A stretch of DNA of 64,000 nucleotides from Tachypleus tridentatus (Eukaryota > Arthropoda > Merostomata > Xiphosura > Limulidae), in contig NW_027467782.1 of assembly GCF_004210375.1 (NCBI RefSeq), positions 21,493,276-21,557,275 on the forward strand, written 5' to 3'. Positions 22,524-35,070 of this stretch are shown one piece after another (positions within the stretch are counted from its first letter, which is position 1; the number at the start of each line of letters is the position of its first letter). The notes beneath the pieces were generated by a model. That model was not told where the DNA came from, made no database searches, and saw only the letters and a program-made list of their open reading frames with translations. The translations under genes were made by a program, and so were the position numbers.

Positions 22524-25249
22524 GTGTCAGTCACTCCACAGCACGTACACATTTGTTCATTTCCTTTTTTTTTGTTTATGCATGTTGCTATGATAATTTT
22601 AATTTTGTTCGGTTTTAAAAATTTTTTATTAAATATTAAATTTTTTGAAGTGAGTTAAACATACATAGTGTAGCTCCTACAGTAACACCTCGAGGATATT
22701 ATAAATGCAGGGGATAAACAAAATGGGGTCTTACTTTTTAAGCAATCTGATGCAAAACCTTTTATGAGGGAGTGGTTTCAGAAGGCTGTAGATTTCCTCT
22801 ACTACATTCGGGTTGATCGATGTAAATCTCTCATTCTTCTCAGTCAATCTTACAAACCCTTTTAAAATGTAAAATTGAACAGCAATTTCTTGTATATCAA
22901 CATTTAATATTTGTATATGTGCCAATTATTTTTAAAGCTGACATTTGTATTTCCAAGCTCACAGCAGGCAAGGTCTAATTATGGACAGTGTTTTATAATG
23001 GGGAGGAAAAAATACCACTTTTGGAGCATAAGAGGAGAAAGACAGGTACATTAGTTCACCCATCCACCCCCATTGTTCATATTATTGAGCTCTTATTAAA
23101 AACCAAACTGTCAAATGTCTTGTGATGACTGAAATTTCATTCTAGAAGGCTCTGTGCCTTATTGTGAGATAAGAACTAGAGTATTTTTAATAATTATTTA
23201 GTGATTTGGAAAAGGGGGCATGTTAATGTAGGGTTTGTAACTCCTCCACCCCCATTATTGCTGTTATTAAACACTTTGATTAAGTTAATATTAATTATAT
23301 TCGTAAATAGTGTCTTGTTATTAAACTAAAAAGTAAGACACGTTTGTACAATTTTCTCTAATATGCATGCACACAGTGTGGGGGAAAGCACACAAACATT
23401 TAATATATACATCTCAGAGACTGTGCTGAGCTACCTTTGGAGGAATTAAATGAACAAAGATGACTGCCTTTGTTACAATAATGCATAAACTGAGATGAAG
23501 TTTCTATTTCAACAGCCACCATAAGGCTGGTATGAAAAGCTGTTGTTTGAGTTGTAATTTCTCACTTTGACCTATCTGTAAGACACTTCTGTAGCCATTG
23601 GTTTTCTATTAAATAATCATGTGAAATGCTGTAAAAAGATGTTATGAGCTGGGTGTTGAAAGCAGGTAACAGAATGTACCCCTACTGACATTACAATCGA
23701 TACTACCTTTTTCTACAGGGTCGTAATGACCATTATACAGTGTAGTAAATGAATTGTATGAAAATCAGGATTTTTCTCATTTATCATATCTTCCACCTCC
23801 AGATTTTGTTTAAGTTCATGCACAAATAAAGGGCAGGTACTTCAGCTTGATAAATATGAAACATAAAATTCTGAGTCTTTTTTTATGATTCTAGCTCAGA
23901 ACTTCTTACTAGGACACGTGCTAGTTGACTTTTAGGTGTTGCTGTACCTAACATGAGTCATCACAGATGGTATCTGCTGCTTCATGGGATAGTTCACCCG
24001 GTATCAACTTGAGTGTGAATTTGTCTTATTAATGGCTCAAAAGTAATATGTTCTTCTGAATTATTGCCATCTAAGTTGATTGGCCAGCTACAAGGAGAAC
24101 ATAAATCATGTAATTAGTTTCTGTTTTGAAAGAAATGTGACCTGTAAAGTGCAGCATTTTTATCTAGGTATGTGTTGAGTCTGCAGTGCATATTTTAATA
24201 ATAATTTTTCTTTTGAGTCTGTTTTAATTTTCATTTCATTTGTCAATTTTATTTTGCAAAGTGGTAAACATGTGAACTAATCATAGATTATCAAAAAGTT
24301 AGAACTTGTGTTTGGTAAAGTCCATGTTCTTTATAATGTAATATTTTCTCACACTAATCTTCCATCTCAATAAATCATCAAGTCTGTCAGTATGCAGGGT
24401 GTGGATTACACGAATGCCTCTATTTTTGTAAACTACAATAACTAATCTCATCAGTACTTCCAAATTTGATTTTTCACACTATGGATCTCTGATAAATCTG
24501 TTTAAAGTTTATTTTATATAACCTTGACAGAACCAATGGGGGCATATAGTCAACTGTAAAAGTGTTATCAAAGTAGCCATTGTTCTAAACCAAAACATAT
24601 ATTGTTAAGGTAGAATAGAATACTCTTCATCCCTACCATGTCTTGTATTGAGTGAATCATTACGGTCTGCATTTGAAAATAGGTCTTTGTGGTCATCCAT
24701 TGCTCTGTTTCAAGTGTTGTTGTTCCTTCAGACTCTCCACTGTATTTTATGCCCTCACTTTTCTTCTAATGAAGATTGATAGCCCTCATTACATTTCAGT
24801 TTTCCCATAAGTTCCACACCTTTCTTATATGGGTGAAATGTATACCTGGCTCAGACGGTCTCCCACACCAGTTCTCCAAATTTGACTTTCTTGTCTTCAG
24901 GTGTGTTCTCTGGATGGCTTTAGAGAATGTTTCTTTCCTTCCCTCAAACTGTTTCTTCCACCTATTCAATGTAAGATTTTCACTATCTGTTGATAGGACA
25001 TAATGTACTGTATTGGAATTTGTAATTCACCTAAACTGTAAATGTATTTCAGGAAGATTCTTATCTCATTTCACACTTCCCATCTTACCTCTTCATTAAA
25101 ACCTGATACTTCCAAATTCTAATAGAACTGAAAGTGATATCTGGTAGAATTGAACAGAGGAAGTCATAAGCATAATGAGAATACCTTGCTTTATTACTGT
25201 TGCAGGGTTGTTACATGATAATTTTAATGAATAATTTGCAATCAAGAAT
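22524..25249. other. Noncoding, CpG-poor stretch
   Basis: Intron-like DNA. Minus-strand phrases at about 24750-24970 (PEDKKVKFGELVWETV with a stop, then ARYTF) look faintly protein-like but could not be assigned. Confidence 0.4.
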
Positions 25250-25481
25250 TGCATCCTTGCCATCCTTAATTTAGCAGTGTAAGACTGGAGGGAAGACAGC
25301 TAGTCATCACCACCCATTGCCAACTCTTGGGCTACTTCTCTACCAGTGAATGTTTGGATTGACTGTAACATTAGAAGGACCATACGGCTGAAAGGGTGAG
25401 CATGTTTGGTGTGATGGGGATTAAAACTGGCAACCTTCAAATTATGAGTTGAGGGTTTCAACTGCCTGGTTATTCCAGGCC
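25250..25481 (-). repeat. tRNA-derived SINE, family 1 (diverged)
   Basis: Reverse copy with TTAATTTAGCAGTGTAAGAC, TAGTCATCACCACCCATTGC, GAAAGGGTGAGCATGTTTGG and a head ending AACTGCCTGGTTATTCCAGG. Strongly CpG-depleted. Confidence 0.88.
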
Positions 25482-26449
25482 TGTGTAAAAGGAGGTAAGT
25501 ACTTATTGGAAGTACATTTTTAGTACAGAAAATTATAAATATCACAACAATTTTATAGAATACGTGATGCAGATTGAAAATAAATCAGCAGGTTAATCAG
25601 TCTGTAGAATGGTATTCCTGAAGTATTGCAAATATGATTCAAATTATAAAATTTAGTAATTTTGAATAATTAAAACATCTAACACTTTTATGACTTGCAA
25701 AGGAAAAGAAAAAAAATGTAGTGTTACAAGCTGGTAATTTGATTCACCCAAAAACAGCTTACATCAATAAGGGTTTATGTTCAGTTGTAATTATTTCAGT
25801 CCCAGCAAAAATAGTTGCATAACTCAGAAAGTGTTAAAAATGTGTAACTAAATTATTGTACATTTTGATTTAAAGAGGAAATATGACAAATTATGAGGAG
25901 TAAAATAACAGTGTAGAAATACATTATTTCCAAGGAACTTTCAAAGTGTGATCACAGTAATGGTTACAAGGTTTATAGATCAAAATAATCCATTCTGTTA
26001 TTAATATTGTAAGGATTAAAACCATACATTTACTAAAATGTACTAATTTCTGCATATAATCGTAGCAGAACTGTTGTATTAAATATTCGAAACTAACATC
26101 ATATTATGAGGACATCGTGAATGTAACATCTACATGCACTTCCAAAATGTTATTAATATAACATGGAGGAATGGTGCTTACTTGTGTGAATATAATGCAC
26201 CATTTATTTTTATCAATATTTTAGAGTAGAATTCATTTAATTAAAAAGTAACTGTGCACAATTTTCTAACTGCTGTATAATAAAGTTACAAGGAAAGTAT
26301 ACAGTTTTATCTCCTTACAAAAATATAAGACTAAAAACATGTTTTAATCCATTACTTTTCAAAAGTTACAATAATTTTATAAGTCGCATGTGGTAATATG
26401 TTCACGTTGTACCACATTACAAATTCTAATGATACTTTTATTGTTTCAG

Positions 26450-26637
26450 AGGTTCAGGAACGATCTACACAGCCATAGTAACTGCTACTGGGTTTTAAGT
26501 TGCAATTAAAGAGATCAATGAAAACCAGCATCCAAGAAAAGAACTTATTGTCACCGAACTTTTAGTAGTGGACAAAAATAAACGTCCAAACCATCGTCAA
26601 CTATTTGGATAGCTATCTTGTTCGTGATGAGCTTTGG
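26450..26637 (+). pseudogene. PAK-like kinase exon: glycine loop to hinge (decayed)
   Basis: Acceptor TTATTGTTTCAG and donor TGG|GTTAGT bracket 188 nt that translate as GSGTIYTAIVTATGF, a stop (TAA at 26496-26498), VAIKEINENQHPRKELIVTE and LLVVDKNKRPN, then after a 1-nt shift near 26588-26592 IVNYLDSYLVRDELW. This matches group I p21-activated kinases (family form: SGTVYTA..., VAIKQMNL, KKELI.NEILVM, NPNIVNYLDSYLVGDELW) from the glycine loop through the VAIK lysine to the hinge. PAKs are Ser/Thr kinases acting downstream of Cdc42/Rac on the cytoskeleton. The exon ends match the intron position I recall in animal PAK genes. The stop and frameshift mean this copy cannot make a kinase. It is intron-containing, so it is a decayed gene duplicate and not a retrocopy. 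Confidence 0.88.
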
Positions 26638-27631
26638 GTTAGTGTTGTTAATGTTACATTTTAGTTAATTTTTTATTTTTAATCTTTCCTGTTATAAAGT
26701 GTATGCCAACATATTGTCTTTATTTAATTAAATGGTCAATTTCAAGCAATTTTACAAGTATAAGAATATTTTTGTATATCACTCTCACAGGTCTGCTTTG
26801 TTTAAATTGTAGTTGTAAGTAATACGTGACAGTTTTAGTGTGGGAGGTTGCAGCCACATTTGGTTCTGATACAATGACTTTTTTAATTCATTCCATATAT
26901 AAATAACTTTGAAATAACTTTATACATTTCTATTCTAAGTTTCTACCGGTATGTTATCTCTAACCAGCACTCTTTAGTTTTTATTATGCTTGTTTCAACT
27001 TCGTTATATGTACGTGTGTTATGTACATGGTTGTTGAAATTATTTTATTCAAGAAAGGTTGAGTTTGTTAAATTATTTGCAGCTTATACAGTACTCTCAA
27101 ATGTAGCATTATTTACAAAACTATAAACATTGTTTAGTGTGTAATGCAATAAATATTAAATTGTTAAATTTTAAGTCTCTTACACAAAATACAATCCAAT
27201 GTAATTTTTTATAATTGTTGAGAATCAGATTACAGCATTAATTACCAATATATAAAAAGAGTGTACTTCAAAAAACGAAAAACATCTTTTGAGGTAGAAA
27301 AATAAAAGTTATAAATTGAAGAAGTAACTGAAAGTAGAAAAGTGGTCTTTGTTAATTCACACTTTCTTAACACTTGAAATTGAGTTTGTAATATTTTTAT
27401 GAACCATAAATCTTTCTAGATAATAAAAATCTTACATTTAAATAATGTTAAACGACTGTTGTTACCTCAGTTCCAACTTCATGAACAATTGTTTGAAAAA
27501 CTTTTCTGTTTTTATTAGATATATGATAACTTACAATATTTTTAAAAGAGGAAAATAAATTATTTTGTTTCGTTATTATGTATAATTTTATTAAATAATA
27601 AAATTTAAGTGAAATTTTAAACTTTGTTTCG

Positions 27632-27724
27632 GTAACAATGGAATATTTAGCAGTTAGCTATATGACTGATGTTCTTGCCCAAACCTGTGTTTATGAAAAT
27701 GAAATAGCAGCAGTTTATAAAGAA
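27632..27724 (+). pseudogene. PAK-like kinase exon: post-hinge segment (decayed)
   Basis: The 93-nt frame VTMEYLAVSYMTDVLAQTC then VYENEIAAVYKE matches PAK VVMEYLAGGSLTDVVTETC...DEGQIAAVCRE and follows the hinge exon in order. The donor GAA|GTAGGT is good. The base before the exon reads TTTCG where a TTTCAG-like acceptor is expected, so the splice acceptor appears lost. The conserved Gly-Gly after MEYLA is replaced. No stop lies inside the segment. The exon that should follow, carrying the HRDIKSDN catalytic loop and DFG, was not found before the next recognisable segment at 29.49 kb. Confidence 0.85.
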
Positions 27725-29480
27725 GTAGGTTATATTGATTGTTATTAGTAACTATTAAGAGGTTTCTTTTTCAAGAAGAGATCTTCTTACCAAACCTCTG
27801 AATACTTACATAAACTTTTATTTCTCTAGTGATGACAAAAATTTTAAATAACATTAGAGATAGTAATAATGAATTTACATCCAAAATTGGTGAGGCTATT
27901 GTATTGTAAACTCTCTGTGGTTCTTTCTTGAATTACATCCCCAGTGCATTTTATGGAGACACATCCTCAACAAGTGCACTAAATATAAAATAAAACTTGT
28001 GCCTTTAATGTTAAATATGTCACACATTTTTAATGTTCTATCATACAACTTATTAATTTGAAAAAGAGTAACATTAAGAAAGAACTGATTGTTCAAATGA
28101 TATACATACCATATAAACTTTTATACTAAAGTAGGTTCAGAATATACACAATAACAGTAGCAGAGGTGAACTGGACTCATTTGGAGGAGCCATGCCACTT
28201 CATTATGAGTTGGGACCCCATACCATTCTACTAGCACTGAGTCATACATAACCTGTACACTTCATACAAGGGGACCCATGTACCTTGGGACAATGGCTAT
28301 TTTACCTCTATCACATAGAATATATCAACCTGATAACCTGAGCATGGCTGGGTACTTTTGTTTATAGAACAGCATTTAACACATAGAAAATCTAGTGTGT
28401 TTTGGTTATGGTGCTTTCCTGCAATGGCTTTAGTTATGTTGCCTAGCAACAAAAGTATAGCTTAATATTGTTCTGTAAATATAAACTAAAACATATAAAT
28501 AACAAAATTGGAAAATATTCATTGGTATTTTAATTTAAAGCCTGCACTGATTAAAGAACATTTTTTATTAAAATCACTAGTGACGTAACACCAAATACCT
28601 TAATTCAGAAATGAAGATGTGAAACAGCACATCATATCAGTGGTTTACTTGATTATTTATTTATTTCTAAGAGAATACATCCATGTTTTTATTTTATTTA
28701 TCTTAACTAATTGGTTTTTCATTTGATATTTTTTAATTCTATTCTATGGCTGTTTATTTCTTCATTTTCACTTCAATATCAAAATTGAAAAATAATTCCT
28801 GACCAAAAATAGACTTTTTCTGGATGTATAAAGCACTGAGTATTTTTAAGTCTTGATTTTTTCTGTAACCTTACAACATGAAATACATCCAACTATGTAA
28901 CACAGCTACTTATTGTACTTTTAATCAATAGAATTATAACTTGACATGAAAGGCAAGTTTTATGTATACACACTAACAATAGTACAATTTATGTCAAATG
29001 AACTACTAGCCCACTTTGTTGTAAGAAATCATCATAGTTTATTTTCTAATTTCATTCATAAAAGTTTATAAATGTACAATCCACATGAGGAATTCAGAGG
29101 TAAACAGGTTACAAAAAGGAAATGATTTCACTTTCAGACTGTATTTTTAAGTGTTGGCTTTAGGTATTTGGTAATTGTAAAACAAATTATATATTTAGTT
29201 GGATTTCATATTTTTAACATCAGCAACTTCAGAAAAAATACTTAATTACAAACAATTTGTTCTGGAACAAAGCAAGAAACATATACATAAATAGCAGATT
29301 ACAATCAACTTTTTATATGCTAACAAGTTTATTTGTGCATTTGGATGATTAAATATTTCTATTTTACAGTCAAAATTTGCAATAGGAGCAGAAGAAATCT
29401 AAATTAGAGTTAATTTTGTAAGGCTAACTAGCAGTTATTTACAAGTTATTTCTGTTTTCTTTTTCTCTTGCAAGATAACT
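27725..29480. other. Intron-like sequence of the PAK relic
   Basis: No catalytic-loop exon was found here. A somewhat less AT-rich block at about 28140-28340 has no identifiable content. Small open frames lack support. Confidence 0.4.
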
Positions 29481-29492
29481 TTATTGCCTGGT

Positions 29493-29591
29493 TGACACTT
29501 GGCATTGGTTGGTTCCAGAATTAATAAAAAGGAAAGAGTACGGACCAGAGGTTGACATCTCGTTCCTTGGTATTTCATCAGGAAAATTCTG
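29493..29591 (+). pseudogene. PAK-like kinase exon: APE/subdomain IX segment (decayed)
   Basis: The frame DTWHWLVPELIKRKEYGPEV, then DISFLGIS, matches PAK [20 protein letters not shown] followed by DIWSLGI. The YGPKVDIW stretch is characteristic of PAK among STE20 kinases. The APE motif is changed to VPE, the invariant Trp after VDI is Ser, and the frame ends in a stop soon after LGISSGKF. A possible acceptor (CTTTTTCTCTTGCAAG) lies just upstream near 29472, but the intervening bases are out of frame. Confidence 0.82.
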
Positions 29592-30522
29592 ACATGATAA
29601 GTGTAGGTAATCAGTACTTACAGCCAAGGAATAAGAGTTAATTGAAGTTCAATTTTCTCCTTATTTGGGTGTCCTGCATTTTTCTCTTTGGCAAATTGTA
29701 ATATAAAAATTTGATTTAATAAACCTCAAAGAGACTTCCAGTGGATAAACTTAGTCTTTCACCAATAATTTCAAGATCTTTTAATAACTTGGGTGTATTA
29801 ATGCTTTGCTTTAGTTAAACACAGATATTTCTCTTGTAAAGTTTAATAGTAAAAATTATCATTGTTTCACAAAACCAAAATTCTTAAAAGCTACATTTTT
29901 GTATTTTAAAATACAATTGTCTGCTTTGTCCAGAATTTCTTCACCAACCACAGGTAATAGATATAATAAAGATAAAAACAAGAATGTTCACATAGTTCAA
30001 ACATGTAGATGTAATGAAAGTAATAATGAACAGTGGAATGATGACAGCAACACTGAATATTTAACAAGACTATATACAGTGACAAACAGTTAATTATTGA
30101 ATCTTGTGGAGTGTACGATATAATAATCTTTAAAATTCATAAAGTATAGTGTTTTCTGCCACAGTATCACTACCATCTTGTTAAACCCCCATAAATAAAT
30201 AGAAACATGTTAGGTAATTCACTCATGGTGTTCTGAAACTGTTAAGTGATATTGTTTTGAAGATATTTAGACAGTATTAGGGAGTATTATCCAAAGATTT
30301 GTACATTCAGATGTAATAGATGTCAAGTGACATGAGTCGGTAATGGTGTTTTGTAAGTAAGGTATATTCTATCTCTGTAATGCTGGTGTCATTAACAGTA
30401 TTGGTTATAATTTTTAATATATATAATTGTTTTCATTATATATACATGTATATTTTTATTATCAGAATTATTTTGTGTTGTTAAATTATTGATTTAGTCA
30501 TCAAGTCACACTCCTTTTTCAG

Positions 30523-30655
30523 GTACTTGATTTAATATTAACAAATGGAAACCAAACAATTTAAATAAAGATAACCTGTCTACAGGTTTTCAAGACTTCT
30601 TAGACAGGTGTCTAGAAGCAGACATAAATAAATGCTACATTGCATCTGAACTCTT
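30523..30655 (+). pseudogene. PAK-like kinase exon: C-lobe segment (decayed)
   Basis: After the acceptor CTCCTTTTTCAG, the frame VLDLILTNG, then after a 1-nt shift KPNNLNKDNLSTGFQDFLDR and CLEADINKCYIASELLLK, matches the PAK segment ALYLIATNG...[31 protein letters not shown]. It is colinear with the three upstream segments. No GT donor lies at the expected end. The final PAK exon (HPFLK onward) was not found; a Tc1 transposon sits about 110 bp downstream. Confidence 0.82.
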
Positions 30656-30766
30656 ATTAAAGATATGGTATAAATTACTGTTATTTTACTCAGATATTTT
30701 GAGTATTATCCTGATAACATACACCAAAAGCACAACCAGTATGTTCAGTTACATTTTGGACCATCC

Positions 30767-31690
30767 TACAGTACTGTGCAAAAGTATCAGGACAAAGTGA
30801 AAAATCAGATTTCAGGCAACTTTCAAAGAACAGTTGAAGGTAAATCACAGATAAAATATCAATATTTTATTATTCTTTACATTTAGTCAACAGAAATTTA
30901 GTGATAGTTCAACAAACAGTGAATATTTGTTGTGTACCCCTTTTACTTTAATAACTATGGAAAGTCTTTCGGGCTTTGTTACAAGATGTTTAATCACAGT
31001 GTCCTCTGGGAGTTTAGTCAAAATGTCTCTGATACACTCCCATATAGTTTCATTGGAAGTAGCTTTCGACTTTTCAAGTTTTTGATCTATCAAATCCCAA
31101 ATCTGCTCATTTAAGTTGAGATGGGGCTCTTAGGGAACTATTGTATTATTTTGAATAACTCCAGTGGCTTATTTCTCAGCTAAGTAATTTCTGCATACGT
31201 TGGATGAGTGTTTGGGGTCATTATCCTCTTGGTAGTAGAACTGGGTCTGCCATGATGGATCATTATTTAGTGGTCCATTATTCCACCTAATTTGCAAAAA
31301 TCTCGTCATCTCTGCAGAAAAACACCCCAAACCATCACACTGCCTCTCCCATACTTTATCACAGGTTCTGTGCATTGAAATAAGAATCTTTCATCCTTCT
31401 TCTGCTGGATATACAATGTACACTTTGAATAAACTATTTCAAACTTTGACTTTTCCATCCATGTTACTTCTTTTCAATTATCAGCAGTCCGGTTTCTTGT
31501 CAATACTTGGAGAACAAAGTAAAGGTTTTTTAACTGCTACATGATCAAATATTCTATCATCATTGACTTATCTTAATATTGTAGATCTGGACAAATTTCT
31601 TTCATTTGGTACATGGTCACTTATCTCATGCTTGAAAGCTTGCAGCCTGAGCAAATATAATTATTGTCAGAAAACAACAAAATTATAAAC
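30767..31690 (-). mobile_element. Tc1-like DNA transposon, truncated and decayed
   Basis: The left edge has a Tc1-type terminal repeat (TACAGTACTGTGCAAAAGTA, then TCAGGACA). Minus-strand frames show, in order, NERNLSRSTILR, VAVKKPLL, a MEKSKFEI segment, a RGSVMVWG/GCFSAEMTRFLQI segment, YYQEDNDPKHSSNVCRNYL and, at 30887-31093, QIWDLIDQKLEKSKATSNET with a LPEDTVIKHLV-type C-terminus. These are the DDE transposase blocks of Tc1 elements. The first catalytic Asp (family WTDESKF) is altered, the second (DNDPKH) is kept. The N-terminal DNA-binding region and the matching right terminal repeat were not found, so the element is truncated near 31.66-31.69 kb and immobile. Confidence 0.88.
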
Positions 31691-31699
31691 CCTGTCATT

Positions 31700-32990
31700 T
31701 TGAAAATCCTTCAAAGGTAATGAGCACATTGTTTTTTTTTGTAACTTGCAAGAGGGTAAAAATTGTAGATAATGGAAAAGTAATTAAACGTTTTAATGAC
31801 ATTACAAAATCTAAAAAATGATCAAATGTTTATACACTAATATTTTAGTATTATTAAAAAGGATAAACAAGTTCTTGCTTTTATGACCCTGATGTTATGC
31901 ACAAGAAACATATTTACAGGGGCATAAAAACTGTTAATGCTGAGTTCCTTTAAAGTTTTTCACGAGTACAAATTGCTGAAGACAGTGATTGTATAGACTT
32001 ATGAAAAGTTAACAAATGTTTGAAAATATCTAGATATTATTATTTTTGACTAGAATTTTCATGATACCAAAACACTGGATTTACATCTCAACAGGACAAA
32101 AATCAAATTCTATGACTACATTATGCACTTAACTCATACCTCACTGAATGACAAAATATACAACATGATTACTCCAGTTATGTTTTACCAGATAAGGAAG
32201 ATCATCAACACCTAAAGGCTATAATTACCTTTTTTCAGGAAATAAAATTCACAACATATCACCAAAGCAATGTAGTTAAACCCCACTATGTAATAAAGCA
32301 TGTATCATAACTACTCAAAAAACGTAGCTGATTATAACCAGAAAAAAAAATACATACCAGCACTGTTTGTACACTAAGTCCTGTCTAATCAAATAAAACA
32401 TTGTACAGTGGCCAGCTGTGGTTTTGTGCAGAGAAAACCCATACAATGGCTCTCTATGGAGAGCATATGTCAGCTTCCACTTGATAAATCCACTACCGCT
32501 GCTACATAGCACATGAACACATTGGCAAATTTTTTATATGTATGGAATTTTTCCATTGTCTTGTGACTCCTAAAAATAACCCTCAAAGCTGATAATGAAA
32601 ACATAAGGATATGAGCTACCTCAGATATATTTTTTTTTCACCTTTAAGAGATTGTAGATTGACCAAATGTTATTATTTTACCTGAATAATAAATATAAAA
32701 AGGTTCAGTCATAAAAGTGACATATTCTGATAAAATATAATAACTTTTAAATAGTTGTGTGAAACAAAATGAAGAAAAATTGCAAATATACTTTAAGAAT
32801 GTAATGTAACAAGCTAGAAACATAAAATCCCTCTGAATGCATTAATTAATATAAAAACTACATGTACTTTGGACTTCAAAGGTTTATTATATGCATTAAT
32901 GATCTAATGATTTCATTCATAAATAATTTCAACCAGACAATATGGTGAATGGATGGTGGATAATATTCTGTACACATTAGACAGAATGTG
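31700..32990. other. Noncoding stretch
   Basis: AT-rich, with nothing recognised on either strand. Confidence 0.5.
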
Positions 32991-32995
32991 TTTGT

Positions 32996-33107
32996 TCTGT
33001 TATAGCAAAGCAGCATCAGGCCATCTACTGTGTCCACCAAGGGGAATCAAAGCCCTGATTTTAGCAATGTAAATTCAAAGACTTACCTCTGTTCTACTAG
33101 GGAACAG
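32996..33107 (-). repeat. tRNA-derived SINE, family 2
   Basis: Reverse copy: TTATAGCAAAGCAGCATCAG, GGGGAATCAAAGCCCTGATT, TTTAGCAATGTAAATTC, then TTACCTCTGTTCTACTAGGG. Confidence 0.82.
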
Positions 33108-33796
33108 ACAATGAACACTTGTATAACAGCTGTTATGGAGTGAATACCTTTTCTAAGTTAGCATTCACAAACTTCATATTATAAAAACTGTTGTTATAAC
33201 AAACTACTTACATCAATTGTATTCCAACCACTACTGTAGTTGTTGTATGCCAGTGAGCCTTATAAGCTGTTAAATGCAATGGTAGCCCACATCAAGATCT
33301 TATATCAAGGTTAAAATAGCCTTCTTGTTTTCAAATTATATATTCTCTAAAAAAAAGATACCTAATTCTTTTAGCATTTTTCACCTCAATCAAATACATT
33401 AGACTACTGAAGGTTTTTCAATGTGTGTAAATAATCATACTTAAATAATTTTAAACCTTTACACCACTATTATTTTCCAATGGGATTCCAAACATATTTA
33501 TATATGGTGTCTTTGTTGTTAATATTTGCAATAATTTTATCAAGATACAAATAATAGTTGATACCATGGAATAAGAACCAGAATCTCATTTGATTAAGTA
33601 AGTGGTTCAAAAGTTGTATGAAATTCAAAGTTAGAAAATTGAAAACAGATGTTTAATTTTGAAGAGAATGTCTGATATTTACCTGTAAAACAGGAGTATT
33701 TTGCAGTAAAAACAATACTTCATGGTTAAGAAGGCTCCAATACATACAAAGATACATTAACAAATCCACCATCATATCATATTATTTACAATTGGT

Positions 33797-34096
33797 GGCC
33801 CGGGATGGCCAGGTGGGTTAAGGCACGTGACTTGTAATCTGAGGGTCTCGGAAGAGCAACGACTTAACACTACCTATTGCCAACCCGAGGTTTGTCTTTT
33901 ATCAAACGTGCTTGACCTTTCAGCCGTGGAGGCGTTATAATGTGACGGTTTATCCAACTATACATTGGTAAAAGAGTAGCTCAAGAGTTGGCGTTGGGTG
34001 GTGATGACTGGCAACCTTTCTTCTAGTCTTAAATTAGGGACAGCTAGCGCAGGTAGCCCTCGAGTAGCTTTGCGCGAAATTCAAAAACAGAACAAC
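33797..34096 (+). repeat. tRNA-derived SINE, family 1 with disrupted B box
   Basis: Long copy from GGCCCGGGATGGCCAGGTGG to CGCGAAATTCAAAAACAGAA. The tRNA-like head is interrupted at about 33850-33895: where other copies carry GGTTCGAATCC, this one has about 45 bp of unrelated sequence (AAGAGCAACGACTTAACACT onward). The internal promoter is therefore broken, while the tail is well preserved and CpG-rich. Confidence 0.9.
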
Positions 34097-34273
34097 AATT
34101 TACAATAGGAAAATAATTAAATGTTTAAAAACAATTACCTTTTAAAATTATGCAAGAGTGTACACGTTATCTTATATAATTATAGATAACTCAAATTGCA
34201 AAAATATTATGCTAAAATATTTTTAAATTGTTTTACAAACTGCTATAGTTTATGACTGTATATAGACATATAT

Positions 34274-34540
34274 GGCCCGACATGGCCAAGCGTGTTAAGG
34301 TGTTCGACTCTTAATCCGAGGGTCACAGGTTCGAATCCATGTCACACCAAACATGCTTGCCCTCCCAGCCATGGGGGCATTATTATGTCACATTCAACCA
34401 CACTATTCATTGGTAAAGGAGTAGCCCAACAGTTGGTGGTGGGTGGTGATGACTAGCTGCCTTCTTTCCAGTCTTACACTGCTAAATTAAGGATGGCTAG
34501 CGCAGATAGCCCTTGTTTTGCATGAAATTCAAAACAAATG
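34274..34540 (+). repeat. tRNA-derived SINE, family 1 (full length)
   Basis: GGCCCGACATGGCCAAGCGT, GTTAAGGTGTTCGACTC, B box GGTTCGAATCC, CACACCAAACATGCTTGCCC, GGTAAAGGAGTAGCCC, GCTAGCGCAGATAGCCC, end GAAATTCAAAACAAATG. The head folds like a tRNA but has lost tRNA function features, so it is not a tRNA gene. Confidence 0.93.
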
Positions 34541-35070
34541 AAATATATACATATATAAAGTATATTCAGTACATGTGTATTTTTATCAAATCAACACTGA
34601 AATGGTGAAAATGTTTTTATATTAAATTTGTATAAAATACACAAATATTTGAGATTTAAGTAATAACATTTTATTGTGAAAATTATTTGTATTTTATCCA
34701 AAAACGTCACAAGCATAAGCAAAATAAGTAACTGAACAATTTAAGAAATTTTTTCATCTTCATTAACATCAGACCCTTTGGCTTCCTATTAATGGCCAGT
34801 GATCCCAAAAGAATGTATATACATATGTGTGTGTGTGAAATTGAATGCTTCGAATGAACATCCTTAATGAGTTGTGTTATATGCCACAACAGCAGTTTCT
34901 ATGGTACTACATTGTCAATCAAAGACTGTAGCTTTAAGAACTAATATTTTATTCTAAATCTGCTAAATGTATTATTTCTATTGCTGATACTCTTAAGATT
35001 ACGTTTTAGGACTTAATTGACACCTAATGAAATGCAATTTAGATTTTAGAAAGGTGCTCATACTGATGTC

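Noticed and set aside
22731-22925. 64-codon minus-strand frame (ILKGFVRLTEKNERFTSINP...)
   Set aside because: Somewhat protein-like, but no recognisable family, start context or splice signals. Not enough to call.
24750-24970. Minus-strand protein-like fragment (PEDKKVKFGELVWETV)
   Set aside because: Short, stop-interrupted and not assignable to a family.
34274-34350. tRNA gene
   Set aside because: The head has A- and B-box-like segments, but it continues into the SINE body, the cloverleaf is imperfect, and many similar heads occur in the window. All are SINE heads.
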